From the NCBI RefSeq assembly GCF_964340395.1, contig NC_135567.1:248001-312000 (forward strand): a stretch of DNA of 64,000 nucleotides, in the 5' to 3' direction. Each line of letters opens with the position of its first letter. The stretch's first letter is position 1. The translations under genes and the position numbers were made by a program. Source of the DNA: Glandiceps talaboti (Eukaryota > Hemichordata > Enteropneusta > Spengelidae). Under the pieces are notes generated by a model that searched no databases, was not told the origin of the DNA, and saw only the letters and a program-made list of their open reading frames with translations. Shown piece by piece: positions 22,302-34,607 of the stretch.

Positions 22302-23000
22302 AAAGATATCACACACTTCAAGTGTATAACGTGATTCATTTTAAAGATATCACACACTTCAAGTGTATAACATGATTCACTTTAACGATATAACACACTT
22401 CAAGTGTATAACATGATTCACTTTAAAGATATCACACACTTCAAGTGTATAACATGATTCACTTTAAAGATATCACACACTTCAAGTGTATAACGTGATT
22501 CAATTTAAAGATATAACACACTTCAAGTGTATAACATGATTCAATTTAACGATATCACACACTTCAAGTGTATAACATGATTCAATTTAAAGATATCACA
22601 CACTTCAAGTGTATAACGTGATTCAATTTAAAGATATTACACACTTCAAGTGTATAACGTGATTCACTTTAAAGATATCACATACTTCAAGTGTATAACG
22701 TGATTCAATTTAAAGATATAACACACTTCAAGTGTATAGCATGATTCACTTTAAAGATATCACACACTTCAAGTGTATAACATGATTCAATTTAATGATA
22801 TTACACACTTCAAGTGTATAACATGATTCAATTTAACGATATTACACACTTCAAGTGTATAACGTGATTCAATTTAAAGATATCACACACTTCAAGTGTA
22901 TAACATGATTCACTTTAAAGATATCACACACTTCAAGTGTATAACATGATTCAATTTAAAGATATCACACACTTCAAGTGTATAACGTGATTCATTTTAA
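22302..23000. repeat. 41-bp satellite with a near-palindrome in each unit, 17 copies
   Basis: Every unit carries ACACTTCAAGTGTATAAC, in which ACACTT-C-AAGTGT is a 13-bp near-perfect palindrome. The rest is AAAGATATCAC and TGATTCAMTTTAA. Variants (AACATG/AACGTG, TATCAC/TATTAC/TATAAC, CACTTT/CAATTT) are scattered, with the palindrome almost invariant. Confidence 0.95.
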
Positions 23001-24193
23001 TACTAAAGAAAATTTTATTTTGAGTGAACAGTGTAAAATATGCATAATCCTTCACATTTGATGAAATGGACTGATCTAGCACTAAGAATTTAACTTCCCT
23101 ACAAACCAACAACAAAAATAAATGAAGTACAATTTTGATCAAATTTTAAAAATAAACCTAAATTTTGACATAATTCTGATATTTAAAGTTTTAGTCGAAT
23201 ATTATACAGACAACATAGCTGGTTGAAAATCATTGAACAGAGTCATCCATTGTCACTATGACAAGCAGATCTATCTCCCATCAAGTGCACAGTCATTGTT
23301 TGCAAGAACAACATAAAGTTGAACATTGTTTTTAAATTTTTGAACATTGATGTCTTTTATATAAAGTTTATTTATTTTCTAAAGCGCCTTTTCTATTTAT
23401 TAATACTCAAAAGTGCTGTACATAAAATAGATTTAAAAGCATGGTATAACAATCAGACAAATAGAGCTAAAAACAACAAATTGGTTACAATAATTATAAA
23501 AAAGGCTAAAATGACACATGCTAACAAATTAACACAGCTTATAATATTGTTTAAACAGATGTGTTTTAAGTTCACATTTAAAAAGTTCAACATCAGTGAT
23601 CAGCTTTAGTTCTCTATGAATTGAGTTCCAATGTCAAGTTGAAAATCTATCAACATCAATCACCCAGTCAGGCTCAATCTTGTTGATCATAATCAACTTA
23701 AACAAGTAAATCAAATTTTACAGTTCCAGAGACCACACCATTAAAGGACTTGAAGGGAACATTAATGAGTAATTTTCTGGAGAATTGCAGTGCATTTGTT
23801 AAGGAGATCCATGGAATTGAATTCCTTTAGTATTATCCTGCAAATAAAGCTTAGAAGAATGAAAAATAGGGATTACTTGGTGACATTGATAGATGTACTG
23901 CGACATCATTTTGACAAACTGTTTGAATTGACTTCAAATATTCAAATAAGAAAGAAATTATTCTCATATTTCTAGTTTATTCCAGATGATGAATGCTTCT
24001 ACATTTTGTAAATAGGTGACAAAATACATACAGGTCACACAAATCTGAAAAAAAACCTCTCCATATGAATTTTTCATGTAAACTTTCACTATATTTGTGA
24101 ATAAGTTTGGACTATAAAAGTTCTTTTTTTAGCTCCAAATTATTTTACTCAATTAAAATAACACCATAGAAATTTAACTCTAATTAGAATAAA
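23001..24193. other. No gene recognised; possible retroelement tail
   Basis: Very AT-rich. A segment at about 23355-23430 (TTATTTTCTAAAGCGCCTTT, CTCAAAAGTGCTGTACATAA) resembles the CGC-containing 3' tails of widespread animal retroelements, judged from general familiarity only. Short frames show no domain. Confidence 0.3.
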
Positions 24194-25100
24194 TAGAGCC
24201 AATGGCGCAGCACAACTGTATTTGGTTGTTAAAAGTGCAAAAGTAATGAGTAAAACAGTCCTGATAAATAAATTCAATCCTGACATTTCGAATCAATATT
24301 CTTTCTCAGAGGATATCAAAGCAAGATATATATAGTAGGTCATCACCTGACTGTATATCTCTAAATGTTATGGAATTTGAACGACACATTGCAAGTTGTT
24401 ATAAACGGTTAAATATACACCAGGAAAGATCTAAAAGTCATGTGCACATAAAGATCCCTAAAGAACATGCCTGAAAGACAGAAAAAGTGTAGTTATATTA
24501 GGTAGTGATGTAAACAATATATCAATTGCATGGGTTCCAGTGTTCCTAGATGGAAAATCATTTCCTTTTCTTTTAACCTCATCACTCCTCATAAAGAAAA
24601 ACCCTACAAATTCAAAATGTATTTGGTTGTTGCTATGGGCATGGTCTTGGTTTTTGGTTTTTTTTTTTTTTTACATTTTTACACCTAAATTGTATATCAC
24701 TGATGAGATCATAATATGCTTAATATTTCTTCATCTATTCACCTCCAGACGCATCCCCATTTCAGCCCAATCTGCTCAGTAGTTTGGGAATTAAAGATTT
24801 TTGACCAAAAATACATTTTAGCCCTAATTTGCAAATCACTGATGAGATCATCATGTCATGAACAATTCTTAAACACCCTTAAGAATGCAGTGCCCATCAA
24901 ATTTCAGACCGATCTGCCCAGTAGTTTTTAATTCAAGTTTTTTGACCAAAAATCACATTTCTTTTACCCAAATCACTCACTGGTGGTAAAATCATTTTGA
25001 TTTGAACAATTTCCCAACTAGACACCCAAGGTAATGGACCAAATATTGTGGCAATTGGTCTGGCGGGGTTTTTGACTTTAAGTTGTTTATACACACATAC

Positions 25101-25133
<33 letters not shown>

Positions 25134-25197
25134 GACAGACAGACACCACACCATAACTTATAGCACTACTAAACCAATATCTGTTCAGTTATGCTAA
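24194..25197 (+). mobile_element. Element A, both ends present, diverged middle (copy 7)
   Basis: The copy starts AGAGCCAATGGCG then CAGCACAACTGTA, with a short deletion inside the 5' motif. It ends AACCAATATCTGTTCAG then TTATGCTAA. Only one core unit remains recognisable (GGTTGTTGCTATGGGCATGG at about 24631). The two A/T-rich repeats and a (CAGA)n tract (about 25100-25145) follow. About 400 bp (24230-24620) do not match other copies and may be a nested insertion or an older core. Confidence 0.65.
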
Positions 25198-25429
25198 AAT
25201 GACTTCACCTTGCAGCCGATGTTACATCTACTACATTAGCTCATTGTCAAGGTTACACTTAAATTTTTAGTTAATGTAAATATTTCAGATGAACTTTGTC
25301 ATGGATTTATTGCCAGGAAACATTAAAGGAAATAGGCTGTAAATCTCTCACACATGCACAATGTTGTCTGCTGAAACCCTTTATAAATTGTCTCCAGCTT
25401 TACAAAAATAGTCATTTTATCACTGTGTT

Positions 25430-25491
25430 AGATTCAACATAGTAAGGTGCTCAGCTGATAAGATTCAACATAGTAAGGTGCTCAGCTGATA
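25430..25491. repeat. 31-bp direct duplication
   Basis: AGATTCAACATAGTAAGGTG then CTCAGCTGATA occurs twice in tandem without change. Confidence 0.9.
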
Positions 25492-26000
25492 AAAATCAAA
25501 TGAAAAGACGAAATTGAATGACACTTCATCTTGTCGTCATAGCAATAGGATAGTATGTATGATATATGCAGTGATTTGTTATCACTCCCATCTTCACAAA
25601 GTCCTTATTTTGCTGGTTTCAAGTGAAATGTTTTACCATTCCATTTACTCTACTCTACTGATAAAGGTTTTGATAACGTTGATGTTTATCATAATGAAGT
25701 CCACAACGGTGATGCTTATTTATAAGTCTATGGTTTTCCACTAACAAGTTTACAGCAAATGTACATGAATCAGTTATATTACCTACCCAGAGAATCTAAA
25801 ATGACTCACTAGAATCATCTTTAATGACCATGAAATATACTCAGTATTTTGAAATATGAAGAATTTTTCAATGAATCATGATAAAAAATGTCTTGACTTT
25901 CAAAACCCAAATCATGAATTTGATCTGTAAATTGTTTTGATCTCTGTCTCATCTAATCACGCTACTTACCATCCCATCCCTCTCTTCCCTATTTAACTTA

Positions 26001-26170
26001 AATGGACTAATCCACAATATTACTACCATAAAGTGATACATATAACTGAGTAAGGGTGTTTCTTCACCCAACAGTACAATGCCTCTCTCCCATATTAAAG
26101 TAAAAATGGACTAATCCACAATCTTACTACCCTAAAGCAATACCATTTATAAACTGAGTAGGGATGTCAA
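26001..26170. repeat. 104-bp imperfect duplication
   Basis: AAATGGACTAATCCACAAT with the following ACTACC...AACTGAGTA block appears at 26000 and again 104 bp later, with several differences. Confidence 0.75.
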
Positions 26171-26287
26171 TTATACAGGAGTATTGAAAACAAGTACACA
26201 AACCACAGGAGTGTCTGAACAGTGTCGAAACTAAGTACTCCTAATCACAGTAATGGCTAGAGTAAGTGGTCAGAAACAAGTACACAA

Positions 26288-29200
26288 ACTACTATTGAAC
26301 CTCACTTCAGTTGTGATAACAATAATAGTACTACTGAACCTCACTTCAGTTGTGATAACAATAATAGTACTACTGAACCTCACTTCAGTTGTGATAACAA
26401 TAATAGTACTACTGAACCTCACTTCAGTTGTGATAACAATAATAGTACTGAACCTCACTTCAGTTGTGATAACAATAATAGTACTACTGAACCTCACTTC
26501 AGTTGTGATAACAATAATAGTACTACTGAACCTCACTTCAGTTGTGATAATACTAATAGTACTATTGAACCTCACTTCAGTTGTGATAACAATAATAGTA
26601 CTACTGAACCTCACTTCAGTTGTGATAATACTAATAGTACTACTGAACCTCACTTCAGTTGTGATAACAATAATAGTACTACTGAACCTCACTTCAGTTG
26701 TGATAACAATAATAGTACTGAACCTCACTTCAGTTTGTGATAACAATAATAGTACTACTGAACCTCACTTCAGTTGTGCTAACAATAGTAGTACTACTGA
26801 ACCTCCCTTCAGTTGTGACAACAATAATAGTACTACTGAACCAACGCTTTAGTTGTGATAACAATAGTAGTACTACTGAACCTCACTTCAGTTGTGATAA
26901 CAATAATAGTACTATTGAACCTCACTTCAGTTGTGATAACAATAGTAGTACAATTGAACCTCCTTTCAGTTGTGATAACAATAATAGTACTACTGAACCT
27001 CACTTCAGTTGTGATAACAATAATAGTACTACTGAACCTCCCTTCAGTTGTGATAACAATAATAGTACTATTGAACCTCACTTCAGTTGTGCTAACAATA
27101 ATAGTACTACTGAACCTCACTTCAGTTGTGATAATAATAGTACTATTGAACCTCCCTTCAGTTGTGATAACAATAATAGTACTACTGAACCTCACTTCAG
27201 TTGTGATAACAATAATAGTACTACTGAACCTCACTTCAGTTGTGATAATACTAATAGTACTATTGAACCTCACTTCAGTTGTGATAACAATAATAGTACT
27301 ACTGAACCTCACTTCAGTTGTGATAACAATAATAGTACTACTGAACATCCCTTCAGTTGTGATAACAATAATAGTACTACTGAACCTCACTTCAGTTGTG
27401 ATAACAATAATAGTACTACTGAACCTCACTTCAGTTGTGATAACAATAATAGTACTACTGAACCTCACTTCAGTTGTGATAACAATAATAGTACTACTGA
27501 ACCTCACTTCAGTTGTGATAACAATAATAGTACTATTGAACCTCACTTCAGTTGTGATAACAATAATAGTACTACTGAACCTCACTTCAGTTGTGATAAC
27601 AATAATAGTACTACTGAACCTCACTTCAGTTGTGATAACAATAATAGTACTAATGAACCTCACTTCAGTTGTGATAACAATAATAGTACTATTGAACCTC
27701 ACTTCAGTTGTGATAACAATAATAGTACTATTGAACCTCACTTCAGTTGTGATAACAATAATAGTACTACTGAACCTCACTTCAGTTGTGATAATACTAA
27801 TAGTACTATTGAACCTCACTTCAGTTGTGATAACAATAATAGTACTACTGAACCTCACTTAAGTTGTGATAACAATAATAGTACTACTGAACCTCACTTC
27901 AGTTGTGATAACAATAATAGTACTACTGAACCTCCCTTCAGTTGTGCTAACAATAATAGTACTACTGAACCTCACTTCAGTTGTGATAACAATAATAGTA
28001 CTACTGAACATCCCTTCAGTTGTGCTAACAATAAAAGTACTACTGAACCTCACTTCAGTTGTGATAACAATGGTACTACTGAACCTCCCTTCAGTTGTGA
28101 TAACAATAATAGCACTACTGAACCTCACTTCAGTTGTGCTAACAATAATAGTACTACTGAACCTCCCTTCAGTTTGTGATAACAATAATAGTACTACTGA
28201 ACCTCCCTTCAGTTTGTGATAACAATAATAGTACTACTGAACCTCACTTCAGTTGTGCTAACAATAGTAGTACTACTGAACCTCCCTTCAGTTGTGACAA
28301 CAATAATAGTACTACTGAACCAACGCTTTAGTTGTGATAACAATAGTAGTACTACTGAACCTCACTTCAGTTGTGATAACAATAATAGTACTATTGAACC
28401 TCACTTCAGTTGTGATAACAATAGTAGTACAATTGAACCTCCTTTCAGTTGTGATAACAATAATAGTACTATTGAACCTCCCTTCAGTTGTGCTAACAAT
28501 AATAGTACTACTGAACCTCACTTCAGTTGTGATAACAATAATAGTACTACTGAACCTCCCTTCAGTTGTGATAACAATAATAGTACTATTGAACCTCACT
28601 TCAGTTGTGCTAACAATAATAGTACTACTGAACCTCACTTCAGTTGTGATAATAATAGTACTATTGAACCTCCCTTCAGTTGTGATAACAATAATAGTAC
28701 TACTGAACCTCACTTCAGTTGTGATAACAATAATAGTACTACTGAACCTCACTTCAGTTGTGATAATACTAATAGTACTATTGAACCTCACTTCAGTTGT
28801 GATAACAATAATAGTACTACTGAACCTCACTTCAGTTGTGATAACAATAATAGTACTACTGAACATCCCTTCAGTTGTGATAACAATAATAGTACTACTG
28901 AACCTCACTTCAGTTGTGATAACAATAATAGTACTACTGAACCTCACTTCAGTTGTGATAACAATAATAGTACTAATGAACCTCACTTCAGTTGTGATAA
29001 CAATAATAGTACTACTGAACCTCCCTTCAGTTGTGATAACAATAATAGTACTACTGAACCTCACTTCAGTTGTGATAACAATAATAGTACTACTGAACCT
29101 CACTTCAGTTGTGATAACAATAATAGTACTACTGAACCTCCCTTCAGTTGTGCTAACAATAATAGTACTACTGAACCTCACTTCAGTTGTGATAACAATA

Positions 29201-32200
29201 ATAGTACTACTGAACATCCCTTCAGTTGTGCTAACAATAAAAGTACTACTGAACCTCACTTCAGTTGTGATAACAATGGTACTACTGAACCTCCCTTCAG
29301 TTGTGATAACAATAATAGCACTACTGAACCTCACTTCAGTTGTGCTAACAATAATAGTACTACTGAACCTCCCTTCAGTTTGTGATAACAATAATAGTAC
29401 TACTGAACCTCCCTTCAGTTTGTGATAACAATAATAGTACTACTGAACCTCACTTCAGTTGTGCTAACAATAGTAGTACTACTGAACCTCCCTTCAGTTG
29501 TGACAACAATAATAGTACTACTGAACCAACGCTTTAGTTGTGATAACAATAGTAGTACTACTGAACCTCACTTCAGTTGTGATAACAATAATAGTACTAT
29601 TGAACCTCACTTCAGTTGTGATAACAATAACAGTACAACTGAACCTCACTTCAGTTGTGCTAACAATAATAGTACTACTGAACCTCCCTTCAGTTGTGCT
29701 AACAATAATAGTACTACTGAACCTCACTTCAGTTGTGCTAACAATAATAGTACTACTGAACCTCCTTTCAGTTGTGATAACAATAATAGTACTATTGAAC
29801 CTCCCTTCAGTTGTGCTAACAATAATAGTACAATTGAACCTCCTTTCAGTTGTGATAACAATAATAGTACTATTGAACCTCACTTCAGTTGTGATAACAA
29901 TAATAGTACAATTGAACCTCCTTTCAGTTGTGATAACAATAATAGTACTATTGAACCTCCCTTCAGTTGTGCTAACAATAATAGTACTACTGAACCTCAC
30001 TTCAGTTGTGATAACAATAATAGTAATAACTGAACCTCCCTTCAGTTGTGATAACAATAATAGTACTATTGAACCTCACTTCAGTTGTGCTAACAATAAT
30101 AGTACTACTGAACCTCACTTCAGTTGTGATAATAATAGTACTATTGAACCTCCCTTCAGTTGTGATAACAATAATAGTACTATTGAACCTCACTTCAGTT
30201 GTGATAACAATAATAGTACTACTGAACCTCCTTTCAGTTGTGATAACAATAATAGTACTATTGAACCTCACTTCAGTTGTGATAACAATAATAGTACTAC
30301 TGAACCTCCCTTCAGTTGTGATAACAATAATAGTACTATTGAACCTCCCTTCAGTTGTGATAACAATAATAGTACTACTGAACCTCACTTCAGTTGTGAT
30401 AACAATAATAGTACTACTGAACCTCCTTTCAGTTGTGATAACAATAATAGTACTACTGAACCTCCTTTCAGTTGTGATAACAATAATAGTACTATTGAAC
30501 CTCACTTCAGTTGTGATAACAATAATAGTACTATTGAACCTCACTTCAGTTGTGATAACAATAATAGTACTATTGAACTTCACTTCAGTTGTGATAACAA
30601 TAATAGTACTACTGAACCTCACTTCAGTTGTGATAACAATGATAGTACTACTGAACATCACTTCAGTTGTGCTAACAATAATAGTACTACTGAACCTCAC
30701 TTCAGTTGTGATAACAATAATAGTACTACTGAACCTCCCTTCAGTTGTGATAACAATAATAGTACTACTGAACCTCACTTCAGTTGTGATAACAATAATA
30801 GTACTACTGAACCTCACTTCAGTTGTGATAACAATAATAGTACTATTGAACCTCACTTCAGTTGTGCTAACAATAATAGTACTACTGAACCTCCCTTCAG
30901 TTTGTGATAACAATAATAGTACTACTGAACCTCACTACAGTTTTGATAACAATAATAGTACTACTGAACATCCCTTCAGTTGTGTTAACAATAATAGTAC
31001 TACTGAACCTCACTTCAGTTGTGCTAACAATAATAGTACTACTGAACCTCCCTTCAGTTTGTGATAACAATAATAGTACTACTGAACCTCACTTCAGTTG
31101 TGATAACAATAATAGTACTACTGAACATCCCTTCAGTTGTGCTAACAATAATAGTACTACTGAACCTCACTTCAGTTGTGCTAACAATAATGGTACTACT
31201 GAACCTCACTTCAGTTGTGCTAACAATAATGGTACTACTGAACCTCACTTCAGTTGTGCTAACAATAATAGTACTACTGAACCTCACTTCAGTTGTGATA
31301 ACAATAATAGTACTACTGAACCTCCCTCCAGTTTGTGATAACAATAATAGTACTACTGAACCTCCCTTCAGTTTGTGATAACAATAATAGTACTACTGAA
31401 CCTCACTTCAGTTGTGCTAACAATAGTAGTACTACTGAACCTCACTTCAGTTGTGATAACAATAATAGTACTACTGAACCTCCCTCCAGTTTGTGATAAC
31501 AATAATAGTACTACTGAACCTCCCTTCAGTTTGTGATAACAATAATAGTACTACTGAACCTCACTTCAGTTGTGCTAACAATAGTAGTACTACTGAACCT
31601 CACTTCAGTTGTGATAACAATAATAGTACTACTGAACCAACACTTTAGTTGTGATAACAATAGTAGTACTACTGAACCTCACTTCAGTTGTGATAACAAT
31701 AATAGTACTACTGAACCAACACTTTAGTTGTGATAACAATAACAGTACAACTGAACCTCACTTCAGTTGTGCTAACAATAGTAGTACAATTGAACCTCCT
31801 TTCAGTTGTGATAACAATAATAGTACTACTGAACCTCACTTCAGTTGTGCTAACAATAATAGTACAATTGAACCTCCTTTCAGTTGTGATAACAATAATA
31901 GTACTATTGAACCTCCCTTCAGTTGTGCTAACAATAATAGTACTACTGAACCTCACTTCAGTTGTGATAATAATAGTACTACTGAACCTCCCTTCAGTTG
32001 TGATAACAATAATAGTACTATTGAACCTCACTTCAGTTGTGCTAACAATAATAGTACTACTGAACCTCACTTCAGTTGTGATAATAATAATAGTACTATT
32101 GAACCTCCCTTCAGTTGTGATAACAATAATAGTACTATTGAACCTCCCTTCAGTTGTGATAACAATAATAGTACTACTGAACCTCACTTCAGTTGTGATA

Positions 32201-32410
32201 ATAAAAATAGTACTATTGAACCTCCCTTCAGTTGTGATAACAATAATAGTACTATTGAACCTCCCTTCAGTTGTGCTAACAATAATAGTACTTCTGAACC
32301 TCACTTCAGTTGTGATAATAATAATAGCACTATTGAACCTCCCTTCAGTAGTGATAACAATAATAGTACTATTGAACCTCACTTCAGTTGTGATAACAAT
32401 AATAGTACTT
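26288..32410. repeat. 39-bp satellite, about 157 copies, derived from the 3' end of element A
   Basis: The monomer contains ACTACTGAACCTCACTTCAG then TTGTGATAACAATAATAGT. The element A terminus reads ACTACTGAACCTCAGTTCAG then TTGTGCTAA. They agree at all but one position over the hairpin and differ by C/A after TTGTG, and many monomers keep the element-like GTGCTAA. Higher-order copies begin at 26737, 28216 and 29422 (spacings 1479 and 1206 bp), each marked by the same CCAACGCTTTAGTTG variant unit. A CAGTTTGTGATAAC variant (one extra T) marks block edges. Unit length is a multiple of three, so frames on both strands stay open for hundreds of codons; I do not regard them as genes. Confidence 0.92.
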
Positions 32411-33371
32411 TAAACAGATACCATTTATTCAACATTTATAGCTAACAAAAACAACTTCGTTTACAGCCACCTCCCCTTTTACATATGAACTCTTACAAAA
32501 TACTTCTTTCTGATTCAACATGGTGATTTCATATGACTACAAGTACATGGTTTCATTCTGTGATGCTACATGTATTCCTCAAATTACACTGACCTTAACC
32601 TTTGCCATAATTGGCATCTAGGGAGTTAATTCAAGTATGATTGAAATAGATATTAGATAGATGTATTAATGTCACATTCCATCAAAATGTTCCAGACTTT
32701 AATCATAGCTATCAAATCTCAAATTAAACTTGTCTAATAAAAGTTCGTAAAATACACAGTGACTATATTTTGCACAAGATGTTTGATATTGGACATAAGT
32801 CTTCAATCTTCTTAGAAGACAGTCCCCCTCAAGTACTTTACTTCTATGTGACTGAATTTGACATAAGTCAGTCCCCCTCAAGTACTTTACTTCTATGTGA
32901 CTGAATGGAGACATGATTTAAAAGAAATTTGGGGCAGCCTGTGATAATGCAGGAAGTTGTTGAATTTTAATAATTGAACCTGAAAATCCAGGTCAAGGCC
33001 AAAGGTCAAAGTCTCAAAAGAAAGTTTAAACATTGAGGGTAGACAGTTAAACTTAAATGCAGTCTCTATGTATTAACAGTTGATTGATTGATGTTATTTG
33101 GCAAAAAAATGTTTGGAACATCACAAACTAAAACGGATATACAATACAGCAGTTATCACATTCACATGAAAGACATATACATCACTGCTAAGGATGACAA
33201 AAACGTTTTAACAACTTCTTTCCATTGTGGTCCACCGTTATGGGAGGTAAAAATGATACATACCAGACACAATATACTAAAAAGACAAAATTTGACTTTA
33301 GCTTCATCATGTCTGTACATTATCCTGTTTTATTCATAGACAGTCTTCTTACTTAACATATTTGTATATAA
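32411..33371. other. No gene recognised; old repeat block
   Basis: The block at 32940-33060 (TGAACCTGAAAATCC, AGGTCAAGGCCAAAGGTCAA, GAGGGTAGACAG) resembles those at 5270-5460 and 21400-21480. Short frames show no domain. Confidence 0.4.
32818..32907. repeat. 50-bp direct duplication
   Basis: AGTCCCCCTCAAGTACTTTA then CTTCTATGTGACTGAAT occurs at 32820 and again at about 32870, linked by TTGACATAAGTC. Confidence 0.85.
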
Positions 33372-33632
33372 TTGTTGCACCTGCCTACCCAATAATGTTA
33401 TCTAAGCAATAGTAATATTGGGCTGTTGCTGAGGTAATTGTTGGTAGGACCAGTTGTGTCAATGTCAACATCTGCAGATTGGCACCTCTAGAATCATTAA
33501 TCTCATCAAATTTCAATCCAATTCACCACTTAGTTTTTAGGATATAACTTTTTTCAAGAAAAAGTTACATTTTTAGACATGACTTGCTCATGGGATGACC
33601 ACGTCATGAACAATTCTTCATCTACACAATGC
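33372..33632 (+). mobile_element. Element A, diverged internal fragment (copy 8)
   Basis: It resembles one core unit (ACCTGCCTACCCAATAATGT, GGGCTGTTGCTGAGG) followed by the A/T-rich segment (ATCTCATCAAATTTCAATCC, CATGGGATGACCACGTCATG). It then passes into a 14-bp repeat and a compound microsatellite. No terminal hairpin was found after it. Confidence 0.45.
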
Positions 33633-33705
33633 ATCCCACAATGCATCCCACAATGCATCCCACAATGCATCCCACAATGCATCCTACAATGCATCCCCAT
33701 CAACA
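33632..33705. repeat. 14-bp tandem repeat, 5-6 copies
   Basis: ACAATGCATCCCAC is repeated with one or two substitutions in the last units. ATGCAT words recur every 14 bp. Confidence 0.9.
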
Positions 33706-33765
33706 TAATACTCATACACACCAAACACACATAACTAAGAATAATTTATATACATAATAGACAGA

Positions 33766-33992
33766 TTGATGGATGGATGGGTTGGTGGGTGGGTGGGTGG
33801 GTGGGTGGGTTGGGTGGGTGGGTGGGTGTTTGGGTGGGTGGGTTGATGGATGGATGGATGGATGGATGGATGGATGGATGGATGGATGGATGGAAGGAAG
33901 GATGGATGGATGGATGGATGGATGGATGGATGGATGGATGGATGGATGGATGGATGGATGGATGGATGGATGGATGGATGGATGGATGGATG

Positions 33993-34072
<80 letters not shown>

Positions 34073-34077
34073 CATTG

Positions 34078-34130
<53 letters not shown>

Positions 34131-34139
34131 TGATAGATT

Positions 34140-34170
<31 letters not shown>

Positions 34171-34171
34171 T

Positions 34172-34214
<43 letters not shown>

Positions 34215-34255
34215 TGATAGATTGATAGATAGATAGAGAGATAGATTGATAGATT

Positions 34256-34318
<63 letters not shown>

Positions 34319-34344
34319 TGATAGATTGATAGATAGATAGATAG
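33766..34344. repeat. Compound (GGAT)n/(GGGT)n/(GATA)n microsatellite, 580 bp
   Basis: GGTG/GGGT units pass into a long GGAT run and then a GATA run with scattered GATT. All are 4-bp phased, which leaves frames open on both strands (Ser-Ile-Tyr-Leu or Met-Asp-Gly-Trp repeats) that are not credible genes. Confidence 0.97.
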
Positions 34345-34607
34345 TGAAAAAAATAGTGAAAAATATAATATATTTGATGTAAATAAGAGAGAACTTTTAC
34401 TGACCTGTTGATGTAATGAAATAACCAGCATATGGAAGAAAAAAAATATATTTTAGTACATTTGATATCATAAAATACACAATATGTACAGAATGGTAAA
34501 TTTAAAACAATGTTTTTTTATACAAATTACAAATTTTCTATCCCAATTTACTTTCGATCTTCATTACCTACAATATAAACATGAAATCAGTTAAGCAGAC
34601 AATGTCA

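Larger units (their letters stand above)
25198..26287. other. No gene recognised; two small duplications
   Basis: Besides the two direct duplications listed separately (25430-25491 and 26001-26170), I see only short frames without domains. The last 100 bp contain ACAAGTACACAAAC twice, just before the 39-bp satellite. Confidence 0.4.

Noticed and set aside
26253-32445. Many long frames on both strands (NNNSTTEPHFSCD and STIIVITTEVRFS repeats)
   Set aside because: Unit length is 39, a multiple of three, and the monomer lacks stops on both strands. Opposite-strand frames are equally open, as expected of a satellite rather than a gene.
33712-34431. Frame of Ser-Ile-Tyr-Leu and His-Pro-Ser-Ile repeats
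   Set aside because: It is a translation of the GATA/GGAT microsatellite.
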